From assembly GCA_951801245.1 (NCBI GenBank), contig CATOMC010000009.1, forward strand, positions 1-64,000: a stretch of 64,000 nucleotides of DNA, in the 5' to 3' direction. Source of the stretch: an uncultured Lachnospiraceae bacterium. GTDB taxonomy: Bacteria; Bacillota_A; Clostridia; Lachnospirales; Lachnospiraceae. This document shows positions 53,711 through 62,279 of the stretch, one piece after another. The stretch's first letter is position 1; the number at the start of each line of letters is the position of its first letter. The translations under genes were made by a program, and so were the position numbers. Under the pieces are notes generated by a model. That model was not told the origin of the DNA. It did no database searches and saw only the letters and a program-made list of their open reading frames with translations.

Positions 53711-53817
53711 TTTTTTGAAATAAACTAAGGAGTGGTGCATTAGATAGGTAATGCTGAGTAGTATAAATGCCATTTTGTGTGTGGTTAAGAAATGGTAATT
53801 ATATGATTGTGAGTAAA

Positions 53818-53849
53818 GCGGTGGGAGATGTAAATCAATTTCCCACCGC
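53818..53849 (+). terminator. Hairpin after flgE
   Basis: GCGGTGGGA (53818-53826) pairs perfectly with TCCCACCGC (53841-53849); an AT-rich tail (ATATATTTTG) follows. A probable terminator at the left border of the AT-rich islet. Confidence 0.75.
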
Positions 53850-53897
53850 ATATATTTTGATAATATAAATTATAAATGTAATATATAAAAGTAATAG

Positions 53898-53926
53898 TTG
53901 ATTATATACTATGTATATAGTATAAT
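53898..53926 (+). promoter_or_regulatory. Promoter with palindromic operator in the islet
   Basis: TTGATT (53898-53903) and TATAAT (53921-53926), spacer 17 bp. The spacer and -10 contain a perfect inverted repeat, TATACTAT (53905-53912) and ATAGTATA (53917-53924), 4 bases apart, well placed for a repressor. Confidence 0.65.
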
Positions 53927-53970
53927 ATAATTGAACAATTCCAAAAACGAAAAGAAAGAGAGGATAATAA

Positions 53971-54402
53971 ATGAAAAAATATTTTATCATGTCAATTTTA
54001 ACTTTGTCGTTACTTTTTTCATCATTTACAACTTTTGCGGCAGAAACAAACTGTGCTAATGATGAAATTATGACTTATGAAACCGAGACTGTTAATCATT
54101 TGATTGATTACTGTGTTAAGCAGGTTCCGTATACAAGTAAATCATTTAGACCCAAAACAGATCGTATTTGCACATTGTATGGTTCGTGGGGGAATCCTTC
54201 GTATACTTACACGTATTACATAGAGGAACAAAATTCAAATGGTACGTGGTCAGTAGTTGATAAGCATATTTTAAAGGGTGGCGGAACTCTTAGCACAAGT
54301 GTTTTTGTAACGCCTAGTAATACATACAGATTTAGGGCAACATCTACAGATAAGTATGATCGTGATATTTGTCTAGAAATATATGAGGTAATATATAACT
54401 GA
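53971..54402 (+). CDS. Small secreted protein in an AT-rich islet
   Basis: 143 residues. Signal peptide MKKYFIMSILTLSLLFSSF then TTFAA, cut expected after FAA (about residue 24). The mature part has cysteines at NCAND, DYCVK, RICTLY and DICLEIY, many Tyr/Thr, and reads as a small beta-rich domain (YTYTYYIEEQNSNGTWSVVDK, TLSTSVFVTPSNTYRFRATST). No family recognised. Codons end mostly in A/T, unlike the flagellar genes on either side, a sign of transfer. It has its own promoter with a palindrome and a terminator downstream, so it is a self-contained unit between flgE and flbD. AGAGAGGAT precedes the ATG. Confidence 0.75.
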   Translation: MKKYFIMSILTLSLLFSSFTTFAAETNCANDEIMTYETETVNHLIDYCVKQVPYTSKSFRPKTDRICTLYGSWGNPSYTYTYYIEEQNSNGTWSVVDKHILKGGGTLSTSVFVTPSNTYRFRATSTDKYDRDICLEIYEVIYN

Positions 54403-54528
54403 TTGACAGAAAAATAACAATTAAATATATGAAATTTCATTTTTAGAGTTGTTCAAAATATTATATAAATATACTAAAAGAAAACTAAATTCCATTTAGT
54501 TTATGAATGAAAAGAAATTATCATTCAA

Positions 54529-54574
54529 AGATCACCTTTTCCACATTTAGTACAATTGGGAAAAGGTGATTTTT
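54529..54574 (+). terminator. Terminator of the islet gene
   Basis: ATCACCTTTTCC (from 54531) pairs with GGGAAAAGGTGAT (54558-54570), followed by TTTTTG. Typical Rho-independent terminator. Confidence 0.88.
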
Positions 54575-54764
54575 GTTATAATTTATTTATAATCAGTTAA
54601 TCATTCAAAAAAATTACATACATAGAATACTAAAAATATAAAGAAATATTAAGGACAAATATCATAAAAATAGTTTTGATATTTATCCCGTATTGATCAA
54701 TATATTTAATGTGGGAGGTTTTGTTTAGCAAGCATACAAAGCAGAAATTTCCTTTAAAATTGCT

Positions 54765-54850
54765 TTGCAGTTTTTGTAGATGTGTGGTAAAATAAAAAAG
54801 TTCAATGTATGCCTGCCGTTCGGCAGGGTCTGGAAAGGGGTATTCCAGGG
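54765..54850 (+). promoter_or_regulatory. Promoter and structured leader of flbD-motA genes
   Basis: TTGCAG (54765-54770) and TAAAAT (54788-54793), spacer 17 bp. The leader then contains two small hairpins: CCTGCCG-TT-CGGCAGG around 54812-54827, and CTGGAA with TTCCAG at 54830-54848. This promoter restarts flagellar transcription after the islet. Confidence 0.65.
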
Positions 54851-54868
54851 GAGCAGAAAGGGTCTGTC

Positions 54869-55054
54869 ATGGTCGAAGTCACTAAAATCAACGGGGTAAA
54901 AGTGCTGATAAATCCGGATTTATTAGAACTTGTAGAGGAGACACCTGATACGGTGTTGTCTTTTACTACGGGCAGGAAAATAATTGTAAAAGAAAGTAGA
55001 CAAGAAGTGAAAAATTTAGTAAAATCGTATAGAAAGGATATTTTTGCAGACTAG
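54869..55054 (+). CDS. flbD: Flagellar protein FlbD
   Basis: 61 residues from ATG at 54869 (AAAGGG before it), starting MVEVTKINGVKVLINPDLLE, the full family start; the frame extends upstream to 54809 but through the leader hairpins. FlbD is a small protein (YlzI in B. subtilis) found between flgE and motA or fliL; function unclear. The motA start is 21 bases downstream. Confidence 0.9.
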   Translation: MVEVTKINGVKVLINPDLLELVEETPDTVLSFTTGRKIIVKESRQEVKNLVKSYRKDIFAD

Positions 55055-55075
55055 TGTAAAAGTGGGTGTGTACAT

Positions 55076-55885
55076 ATGGATATAGCATCAATTTTGGGAT
55101 TGGTATTGTGTTTTGTATTGGTTATTTTCGGTATTGTATTCGATAAGGATGCAGGTATTGTAGTCTCTAACCTGTTCAGCTTTGTGGATGTCCCGTCTAT
55201 ACTGATCACTTTCGGTGGCTCTTTCAGTTGTATCCTTGCCAGTTATACACTGCCAAATTATCTGGGTGGTCTTAAAAGTATCGCGTTGATTTTTAAAATG
55301 TCAACGATGAATATGCCTGAGGTGATTACGAAGATTATAGAGTTGTCTAATGTGGCTCGTAAGGAAGGCCTGCTTTCTTTGGAAGAAGCGGCCAGTGAAA
55401 TTGACGATGATTTCTTGAAGAAAGGTATCCTTCTGATTGTTGACGGTACGGATCCTGAGTTGGTGCGTGCCATCATGGAGACGGAACTTGTCAGCGTGGA
55501 AGGCAGACATAAGGATAAGATTGGATTCTGGGAAAATCTGGGTGCGATGGGTCCTGCCTGGGGTATGATCGGTACGTTGATCGGTCTGATCAACATGTTG
55601 AAGAAGATGGATGATCCGTCTGCTATCGGTCCTTCCATGGCCGTTGCGTTGATCACTACCTTGTACGGCTCGATTCTTGCCAACTGGATTTGTGCACCTG
55701 TTGCCAGTAAGCTGAAATCTAAAAACGCAGATGAGATGATGGTCAAGGAGATTGAAATAGAAGGTCTTTTATCCATTCAGGCAGGTGAGAACCCCCGAGT
55801 TATCGAGGAGAAGCTGAAGTCTTTCCTGGCACCTGCAGATAGAAGCTCTTCGGAAGAAGAGGGCGGAGGTGAGTTGAATGGCTAA
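55076..55885 (+). CDS. motA: Flagellar motor stator protein MotA
   Basis: 269 residues with four membrane segments: about 5-25, 32-52, 160-180 and 190-215. GAMGPAWGMIGTLIGLINML and the cytoplasmic loop with charged residues fit MotA, which with MotB forms the ion-driven stator. GTGGGTGTG precedes the ATG. It overlaps motB by 8 bases. Confidence 0.95.
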   Translation: MDIASILGLVLCFVLVIFGIVFDKDAGIVVSNLFSFVDVPSILITFGGSFSCILASYTLPNYLGGLKSIALIFKMSTMNMPEVITKIIELSNVARKEGLLSLEEAASEIDDDFLKKGILLIVDGTDPELVRAIMETELVSVEGRHKDKIGFWENLGAMGPAWGMIGTLIGLINMLKKMDDPSAIGPSMAVALITTLYGSILANWICAPVASKLKSKNADEMMVKEIEIEGLLSIQAGENPRVIEEKLKSFLAPADRSSSEEEGGGELNG

Positions 55886-56684
55886 CAGAAAACCTGATGA
55901 GCCGCCGAAAGGCGCCCCTGCGTGGCAGTCCACATTCGCGGATCTGATGAATCTGTTGCTTTGTTTCTTCGTGCTCCTTTTCTCCATGTCTACTGTGGAC
56001 GCGGAGAAATGGGAGAAGGTAGTAGCATCTTTTAACCAGACCTTTTCTGTGTTTACTGCGGGTTCCACGGCGATTGGGGATGGCATCCTGATCAGTAATG
56101 GTGTCAGCCAATTGAATGAACTGGATGAATATATAAACAGTACAGGTAAGATGGATGAGGGCGAGATTATTTCTGAGGATGTAGCCAATGCGCAGGCACA
56201 GGTAGAAGAAGCGCAGATGGAGGAATCTGAGGAACTTGCCGAGATCATTCAGGAAGCTGTGGAAGAGACGGATATGGACGAGATGATTGATGTCGAGTTC
56301 ACATCCCAGTATGTACAGCTTACTTTAAAGGGGGCACTTCTTTTTGATTCGGGAAGCACTCTTTTGAAAGAAGAAGCCAAGCCTGTCTTAAATCAGGTGG
56401 GGCTGATTCTGGAACGCTACGCAGACGGGACCATCGAGATAGAGGGTCACACGGATAATGTGCCGATGTCCGGTGCGAAGTATTCCAATAACGATGAGCT
56501 GAGTTCCGGCCGTGCGTTATCGGTGTTCAATTATCTGCTGGAGGTCACGAACCTGAATCCGGCCAACATCAAACATGCCGGCAGGGGAGAATATCTTCCG
56601 GTGGCGGATAATTCCACTGCGGAAGGCAGATCCAGGAACAGAAGAGTTGAGATCAAGATATATAATGCGCTGAGTTCTTATTAG
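55878..56684 (+). CDS. motB: Flagellar motor stator protein MotB
   Basis: 268 residues. One membrane segment near 17-37 (TFADLMNLLLCFFVLLFSM) with the ion-binding aspartate in TFADLMNLL, then a plug and linker and a C-terminal OmpA-like domain that holds peptidoglycan (IEIEGHTDNVPMSG, RALSVFNYL, NRRVEIKIY). GGAGGTGA lies within the end of motA. Acts with MotA; whether protons or sodium drive it is not decided by eye. Confidence 0.95.
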   Translation: MANRKPDEPPKGAPAWQSTFADLMNLLLCFFVLLFSMSTVDAEKWEKVVASFNQTFSVFTAGSTAIGDGILISNGVSQLNELDEYINSTGKMDEGEIISEDVANAQAQVEEAQMEESEELAEIIQEAVEETDMDEMIDVEFTSQYVQLTLKGALLFDSGSTLLKEEAKPVLNQVGLILERYADGTIEIEGHTDNVPMSGAKYSNNDELSSGRALSVFNYLLEVTNLNPANIKHAGRGEYLPVADNSTAEGRSRNRRVEIKIYNALSSY

Positions 56685-56728
56685 AAGAAACAGCGAAAAA
56701 AGGTGAGTAAAAGGAGAATAGTACGGCT

Positions 56729-57247
56729 ATGAAGAAAAATCTGATTTCCATTATTATTCTGGCATTGTTGATCGTAAACGTAGTATTGACGGCCATAATG
56801 ATGTTCAGTGTGACGAGTGCTTCTAAGAAAACCGCAGCTCTGGTGGATAATATAGCCACCGCACTGGATCTGGAACTGGTGTCCAGCCAGGAGGAAGAAG
56901 TGGAAGAGGTTGTCTCGATGGCAGATACCGAGACCTATTCCTTCGCGGAAAATATGACGATTCCGCTTAAGAAAAGCGAGGGAGATGACAAGGATCATTA
57001 CTGTATCGTATCTGTTACGCTGGCGATCAACACAAAGGCGGATGGTTACAAGGATTATGGCTCTGATTTAAGTCAACAGGAAGGTCTGATCAAAGACGAG
57101 ATCAACAGTGTCTTTGCCCATTATACGATGGAAGATGCCAGAGATAATCAGGAGCAGATCAAGCGCGAGATTCTAGAGAGAATACAGACAATGTTTGATT
57201 CCAAGTTTATCTATAACGTGTCATTCGGTGACATCATGTTTGGATAG
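56729..57247 (+). CDS. fliL: Flagellar basal body-associated protein FliL
   Basis: 172 residues. One N-terminal membrane segment (LISIIILALLIVNVVLTAIMMF) and an outside domain ending in FDSKFIYNVSFGDIMFG. FliL surrounds the stator and supports it. AAAGGAGAA precedes the ATG. It lies between motB and fliM. Confidence 0.9.
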   Translation: MKKNLISIIILALLIVNVVLTAIMMFSVTSASKKTAALVDNIATALDLELVSSQEEEVEEVVSMADTETYSFAENMTIPLKKSEGDDKDHYCIVSVTLAINTKADGYKDYGSDLSQQEGLIKDEINSVFAHYTMEDARDNQEQIKREILERIQTMFDSKFIYNVSFGDIMFG

Positions 57248-57286
57248 TATTTAGAACAAATAAGTACCACAGGAGGTGAACTTTTC

Positions 57287-58267
57287 GTGGGTGAGGTACT
57301 ATCTCAAAGTGAAATTGATAATCTGCTGGCTGCATTGAGCAGCGGCGAACTTGACGCAGATGATATGAATGATGCCAATGATAAACAGGTGAAGAACTAT
57401 GACTTTAAACGTCCTACCAAGTTCTCGAAAGAGCATCTGCGAACATTGGAAATTATATATGAACATTACGGACGGCTGTTATCCACGAGCCTTCCGGTAT
57501 ATCTTAGAAAGAATGTACAGGTGTCCGTGGCCAGTTCCGAGACGGTCATTTTCTCGGAGTTCAGCAACGCACTTTCTAATCCGGTCATTCTGGGTATTGT
57601 AAACTTTCAACCGCTTGGCGGTACAATACTGATAGAACTGGCAGCTCAGTTAGGGTTTGCAATGATAGACAGGATGCTGGGTGGTGCAGGAGATCCGTTA
57701 GAGAAGAACCGGGATTACACGGAAATAGAGATGACGATCATAGAGAAGATGATGGTGGTGTGCATGCAGTTGATGCGCGAACCCTGGAAGAACGTCATAG
57801 ATATCAATCCTATGATGGAGAGGATCGAGACGAATTCCCAGTTCGCACAGATCATCGCACCGAATGATATGATCGCGATTGTGACATTGAATGTAAAAAT
57901 AGGTGAAGTCGAAGGCTTCATGAATATATGTCTCCCCTTCTTCACGTTGGAGAGCGTCATGGATAAACTCAATACGAAGTTCTGGTATGCGAATATGCAG
58001 GAACAGAACGAGGAAGACTTCGAAGAATATATCGGAGCTCTGATCAAGAGAGTAGATGTTCCGGTCAAGGCGGTACTTGGCAAGACCAATATAACGGTTA
58101 CGGATTTTGTTAATCTGCAGGTCGGAGATATCATACGATTAGATACCGAGGTGGAGCAGGATCTTAATGTGTATGTCGGTAACATCAGGAAATTTACAGC
58201 TTTACCGGGTACCAGTAAAGATAGAAACGCCGTAAGGGTCACATCGGTAATCAGAGAGGGGGAATAG
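57287..58267 (+). CDS. fliM: Flagellar motor switch protein FliM
   Basis: 326 residues from GTG at 57287, 7 bases after a perfect AGGAGGTGA. The CheY-binding peptide is at the start (LSQSEIDNLLAAL). The CheC-like middle domain has LGGAGDPLEKNRDYTEIEMTI and the C-terminal SpoA domain has VNLQVGDIIRLDTEVEQDL. FliM with FliG and FliY forms the switch ring. The next gene begins 4 bases later. Confidence 0.96.
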   Translation: MGEVLSQSEIDNLLAALSSGELDADDMNDANDKQVKNYDFKRPTKFSKEHLRTLEIIYEHYGRLLSTSLPVYLRKNVQVSVASSETVIFSEFSNALSNPVILGIVNFQPLGGTILIELAAQLGFAMIDRMLGGAGDPLEKNRDYTEIEMTIIEKMMVVCMQLMREPWKNVIDINPMMERIETNSQFAQIIAPNDMIAIVTLNVKIGEVEGFMNICLPFFTLESVMDKLNTKFWYANMQEQNEEDFEEYIGALIKRVDVPVKAVLGKTNITVTDFVNLQVGDIIRLDTEVEQDLNVYVGNIRKFTALPGTSKDRNAVRVTSVIREGE

Positions 58268-58271
58268 AAGC

Positions 58272-59501
58272 ATGGACGGAATGTTATCACAAGATGAAAT
58301 AAATGCGCTCTTGACCGGTATGGACGCACCTGCTGATGATGCAGATACGCCGGCGGTTAGCGATGGACCTTTGGCGGATGAGTCTCTTCTGACAGATTAT
58401 GAAAAAGACGCCATCGGTGAAGTGGCGAATATTAGTATGGGATCTTCGGCCACCACACTTTTTTCCATTGTTAACCGTAAGGTCAATATCACGACACCAA
58501 CAGTTAAGATGGCTGTGTGGAACAATGTATTGGAAGAATATGAGAAACCATGTGTGTTTATTCAGATCAAATATACACAGGGTTTGGACGGATCCAATAT
58601 TCTGGTATTAAAGGAGCATGATGTTAAGGTCATTACCGATCTGATGATGGGCGGTGACGGAAGCAATACGGACGAGGAGTTGGGGGAATTGCACCTGAGT
58701 GCGATTTCGGAGGCGATGAACCAGATGATGGGGTCATCGGCAACATCTCTTTCCACGATGCTTGGCAAGATGATCGATATCAGCCCGCCGGAGGCAAGTC
58801 TCATAGATTTGACGGCCTTCAAATCCGGTGGTGAAATAGCTCCTTTCCTGGAGGGAACTTTTGTTAAGATTGCTTTTCGCATGCAGATTGACGACTTGGT
58901 AGATTCTTCTATCATGCAGTTATATCCGATAGATTTTGCGAAGGAAATATATAATACATTTATCAACAGTCAGGGCGGTGATGCGCCTGCTGCTGCGGCA
59001 CCTGCGCCAGCACCGGCTCCCGCACCGGCTCCGCAGGCAGCGCCACAGATGGATATGAGCCAGATGGGCATGTCTCAGATGCAGATGCCACAGATGGATA
59101 TGAGTCAGATGAATATGCAGCAGATGGGCATGCCTCAGATGCAGATGATGCCACAGATGGGCATGCCTCAGATGCAGATGATGCCGCAGATGCAGATGCA
59201 GCCTAACATGAATATACAGCCAGTCCAGTTCCAGAATTTCTCTAATGACTTTAACCCGATGCAAAGCCAGGAGAACATAGAGTTGATCAAAGATGTGCCG
59301 TTGGAGGTGACGGTAGAACTGGGAAGAACTTCTAAATCCATTTCGGACATTCTGGATTTTGCGCCAGGAACGATCATCGAATTGGATAAGATTGCCGGAG
59401 AACCGATTGATGTGTTAGTAAACGGTAAGTTCGTGGCAAAGGGTGAAGTAGTAGTAATTGAGGAAAGTTTTGGTATTCGTGTAACTGAAATTATCAAATA
59501 A
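58272..59501 (+). CDS. fliY: Switch protein FliY (CheC-FliN fusion) with Met/Gln linker
   Basis: 409 residues. It opens with an EIDALL-like peptide (MLSQDEINALLTGMD). A CheC-type phosphatase domain has two E-x2-N motifs (IGEVANIS and ISEAMNQM). Residues about 237-316 form a low-complexity linker: Ala/Pro first, then many short repeats of the type QMGM/QMQMPQMDMS. The C-terminal FliN domain is DVPLEVTVELGRTSKSISDIL … IDVLVNGKFVAKGEVVVIEE. FliY removes phosphate from CheY-P at the switch, and cheY is the next gene. The linker is long and repetitive compared with most FliY. Confidence 0.94.
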   Translation: MDGMLSQDEINALLTGMDAPADDADTPAVSDGPLADESLLTDYEKDAIGEVANISMGSSATTLFSIVNRKVNITTPTVKMAVWNNVLEEYEKPCVFIQIKYTQGLDGSNILVLKEHDVKVITDLMMGGDGSNTDEELGELHLSAISEAMNQMMGSSATSLSTMLGKMIDISPPEASLIDLTAFKSGGEIAPFLEGTFVKIAFRMQIDDLVDSSIMQLYPIDFAKEIYNTFINSQGGDAPAAAAPAPAPAPAPAPQAAPQMDMSQMGMSQMQMPQMDMSQMNMQQMGMPQMQMMPQMGMPQMQMMPQMQMQPNMNIQPVQFQNFSNDFNPMQSQENIELIKDVPLEVTVELGRTSKSISDILDFAPGTIIELDKIAGEPIDVLVNGKFVAKGEVVVIEESFGIRVTEIIK

Positions 59502-59521
59502 TATGTAATAGGAGAAGAGAG

Positions 59522-59884
59522 ATGGCAAAAAATATTTTAGTATGTGACGATGCAGCGTTTATGCGAATGATGATCAAGGATATCCTGACCAAAAACGGTT
59601 ACAATGTGGCAGGAGAGGCTGAGAACGGCGCTAAGGCGGTTGAGAAGTACAACGAGCTGAAGCCGGATCTTGTACTGATGGATATTACCATGCCGGAAAT
59701 GGATGGTATTCAGGCTCTTAAGAAGATTAAAGAGGGTGATCCGGGCGCTATGGTCATCATGTGTTCCGCTATGGGACAACAGGCGATGGTTATCGAGTCC
59801 ATTCAGTCCGGTGCGAAGGACTTTATCGTAAAACCTTTCCAGGCTGACCGTGTACTTGAGGCTGTGAAGAAGGTTGTGGGATAA
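59522..59884 (+). CDS. cheY: Chemotaxis response regulator CheY
   Basis: 120 residues, a single receiver domain: NILVCDDAAFMRMMIKDIL with the acidic pair, phosphorylated Asp54 in LVLMDITMPEMDG, CSAMGQQ with the Ser/Thr position and FIVKPFQ with the lysine. CheY-P binds FliM (and FliY) to switch rotation. It sits between fliY and fliO as in other Firmicutes. GGAGAAGAG precedes the ATG. Confidence 0.96.
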   Translation: MAKNILVCDDAAFMRMMIKDILTKNGYNVAGEAENGAKAVEKYNELKPDLVLMDITMPEMDGIQALKKIKEGDPGAMVIMCSAMGQQAMVIESIQSGAKDFIVKPFQADRVLEAVKKVVG

Positions 59885-59885
59885 C

Positions 59886-60272
59886 ATGATCCTTGCTGCG
59901 GTATCGGGTAGAACTGACTCCTATGTACAGTTTATGACGATATTGATTCTTTTTGTGTTCGTGCTGGGAATCACTTATTTTGTGACTAGATGGATAGGCG
60001 GTTATCAGAAGAGTACATCGTCTAATGCGAACATGGAGATTGTTGAGACGTTTCGTATGTCTAACAACAAATATGTGCAGATCATAAGGATCGGTCAGAA
60101 ATATTTGGCAGTTGCGGTCTGCAAAGATAGTGTTACAATGTTAACAGAGATCCCCAAGGATGATTTGTGTCTTTCAGAGGGGACTTCCAGTGGCCTATCC
60201 GGATTTAAGGATGTATTGGCCAAGATACAAAAAGAAAAATTTCTGGAAAAAGAAGACGGGCGAAGCGAATGA
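59886..60272 (+). CDS. fliO: Flagellar biosynthesis protein FliO
   Basis: 128 residues from ATG at 59886 just after the cheY stop; a TTG at 59874 in frame overlaps cheY. One membrane segment (YVQFMTILILFVFVLGITYFV) and a small cytoplasmic domain (NMEIVETFRMSNNKYVQIIRIGQKYLAVAV). FliO helps assemble FliP in the export gate. Overlaps fliP by ATGA. Confidence 0.85.
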   Translation: MILAAVSGRTDSYVQFMTILILFVFVLGITYFVTRWIGGYQKSTSSNANMEIVETFRMSNNKYVQIIRIGQKYLAVAVCKDSVTMLTEIPKDDLCLSEGTSSGLSGFKDVLAKIQKEKFLEKEDGRSE

Positions 60273-61150
60273 AGAGATATTTTTCCGGATATCATTTGGC
60301 AAAATTAATATGCCTGCTGTTTATGGCAGGCATATTGTGTCTTAGTCAAAAGGCGACAGCCTATGCAGTAAACGACACTCCCTACCGGGAGTCCAATCTT
60401 ACCGGTACCAATGAGGAGCGGACCAATATTGACCCGCCGGGAGCTTCGGATAATGCCGATGATCTTGCAGAACTTAATATAGCCAATACGGTGACGGTTA
60501 CATTAGGCGATGGTAATGGCAGTGTGAATGGCGCTTTGCGTATTCTGGTGATCCTTACCCTGATTGCTCTTGCACCGTCATTGATTATTATGTTAACCTC
60601 GTTTACCAGGGTCATCATTGTCCTGCATTTTACGAGGCAGGCGCTCAATACCCAGACAGCACCTCCTAATATGGTGTTGATTGGCATTGCGCTCTTTTTG
60701 ACGTTTTTCATCATGCAGCCGACGCTGGCAGAGGTTTATACGGAGGCAGTGGTACCTTACGAAGCGGGGGAACTGGAGACAGAGGAAGCGATCACCGCGG
60801 CAGTGGGACCGATCAGACAGTTCATGTACAGTCAGACATTGAAGAAAGATGTTGCTTTTTTTATGGACATCAATCGGACGCAATGGGATGGTGAACTGGA
60901 TAGTATTCCTATGAGCGTGCTGGTACCGAGTTTTATCATCAATGAACTGCGGACTGCATTTATCATCGGATTCCTGATATATATTCCGTTCATCGTGATC
61001 GATATGGTCGTGGCATCTACGCTGATGAGTATGGGTATGATGATGCTGCCGCCGACCACGATTTCCATGCCGTTTAAGATACTTTTGTTTGTTCTGGCTG
61101 ACGGCTGGTATCTGGTGATCAAGGGTGTGGTGGAGAGTTTCTATTATTAG
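60269..61150 (+). CDS. fliP: Flagellar export gate protein FliP
   Basis: 293 residues with a cleavable-type signal (LICLLFMAGILCLSQKATAYA), then the conserved core LVILTLIALAPSLIIMLTSFTRVIIVLHFTRQALNTQTAPPNMVL (location only) and FIIGFLIYIPFIVIDMVVAS. Five membrane segments in all. FliP, FliQ and FliR form the export channel. Four-base overlap with fliO. Confidence 0.96.
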   Translation: MKRYFSGYHLAKLICLLFMAGILCLSQKATAYAVNDTPYRESNLTGTNEERTNIDPPGASDNADDLAELNIANTVTVTLGDGNGSVNGALRILVILTLIALAPSLIIMLTSFTRVIIVLHFTRQALNTQTAPPNMVLIGIALFLTFFIMQPTLAEVYTEAVVPYEAGELETEEAITAAVGPIRQFMYSQTLKKDVAFFMDINRTQWDGELDSIPMSVLVPSFIINELRTAFIIGFLIYIPFIVIDMVVASTLMSMGMMMLPPTTISMPFKILLFVLADGWYLVIKGVVESFYY

Positions 61151-61179
61151 CCTTGCGGTAGAGGAAAGGATGTGAGTAC

Positions 61180-61449
61180 ATGACGATAAATGATGTCACT
61201 GCCATTGCAGAGGATGCGCTCTTTACGATCATCAAGTGTGCGGCGCCGCTCTTACTGGTGTCCCTGGTAGTGGGTCTTATCGTGAGTATCTTTCAGACGG
61301 TTACTTCCATTCAGGAGCAGACGCTTACTTTTGTGCCTAAGATACTGGCTATCTTTTTGGCACTTATCCTGATGGGGCACTGGATCATGAATAATATGGT
61401 GGAGTATATGACCCGTCTTTGGACAGACTTTAATGCTTACATCAGATAG
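61180..61449 (+). CDS. fliQ: Flagellar export gate protein FliQ
   Basis: 89 residues with two membrane hairpins (APLLLVSLVVGLIVSIFQTV and LAIFLALILMGHWIM), including TSIQEQTLTFVPKI, the FliQ signature. Part of the FliPQR channel. GGAAAGGATGTG precedes the ATG. Confidence 0.95.
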   Translation: MTINDVTAIAEDALFTIIKCAAPLLLVSLVVGLIVSIFQTVTSIQEQTLTFVPKILAIFLALILMGHWIMNNMVEYMTRLWTDFNAYIR

Positions 61450-61461
61450 AAGTGGGATCAC

Positions 61462-62241
61462 ATGATAAATCTTACCTTTACTTATGCAGATTTAGAATAT
61501 TTCCTGTTGATCCTGGTGCGGATTACGAGTTTTGTGTATATTGCACCGTTTTTTGGCATGTCTAATGTACCTAGACGGGTGAAAGTGGGATTCAGTATTT
61601 TCCTTTCGTACCTGATCTTTCATGCAGTGGACCGTAATGAGGTGGTTTATAATACACTGCTCGGTTATGCGGTTATTGTCATGAAAGAAGCCCTGACGGG
61701 TTTTTTGATCGGTTGGGGCGCGCAGATATGTACCACGGTGACTTCCTTTGCAGGAAGTATCGCGGATATGGAGATCGGACTTTCGATGGTCTCCCTTATG
61801 GATCCAACGACCAGAGAGCAGGCAACTTTTACAGGAGTGTTCTATCAGTATCTATTTACATTAATGTTAATCATTACGGGCATGTACCAGTATCTGTTAC
61901 AGGCGCTGGTAGATACCTTTACCTTAATACCGATTAATGGTGCGGTCATTAAGACGGAAGCGCTGTTGGAATCCGTTACCATGTTTCTGGGGGATTATAT
62001 CACCATCGGATTCAGGATCATTCTTCCCATCTTCTGTACCATGATCTTGTTAAACTGTGTACTTGGTGTTCTGGCCAAAGTATCGCCGCAGTTAAATATG
62101 TTTGCGGTGGGTATGCAGCTTAAGATCCTGGTAGGACTCGGGATTTTGTTTCTGACAATACGGATGCTGCCTTTGGCGGCGGATCATGTGTTTACTCAGA
62201 TGAAGAGAATGATCGTATCTTTTGTGGAAGGAATGATCTGA
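61462..62241 (+). CDS. fliR: Flagellar export gate protein FliR
   Basis: 259 residues, about six membrane segments. FLLILVRITSFVYIAPFFGM, PRRVKVGFSIFLSYLIF and the long GFLIGWGAQICTTVTSFAGSIADMEIG region are FliR-like; GMQLKILVGLGILFLTIRMLP ends the core. Twelve bases after fliQ. Joins FliP and FliQ in the gate. Confidence 0.95.
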   Translation: MINLTFTYADLEYFLLILVRITSFVYIAPFFGMSNVPRRVKVGFSIFLSYLIFHAVDRNEVVYNTLLGYAVIVMKEALTGFLIGWGAQICTTVTSFAGSIADMEIGLSMVSLMDPTTREQATFTGVFYQYLFTLMLIITGMYQYLLQALVDTFTLIPINGAVIKTEALLESVTMFLGDYITIGFRIILPIFCTMILLNCVLGVLAKVSPQLNMFAVGMQLKILVGLGILFLTIRMLPLAADHVFTQMKRMIVSFVEGMI

Positions 62242-62279
62242 GGATACATTCCATACGGGGAAAGGACAGGTCGGTTGCA

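Larger units (their letters stand above)
54403..54868 (+). other. AT-rich gap between the secreted protein and flbD
   Basis: No gene seen. It holds a perfect inverted repeat AAACTAAAT/ATTTAGTTT (54482-54490 and 54494-54502), a terminator (54529-54574), a partial inverted repeat CAAAGCA/TGCTTTG (54737-54743, 54761-54767), the flbD promoter and two small hairpins in the flbD leader. Confidence 0.6.
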
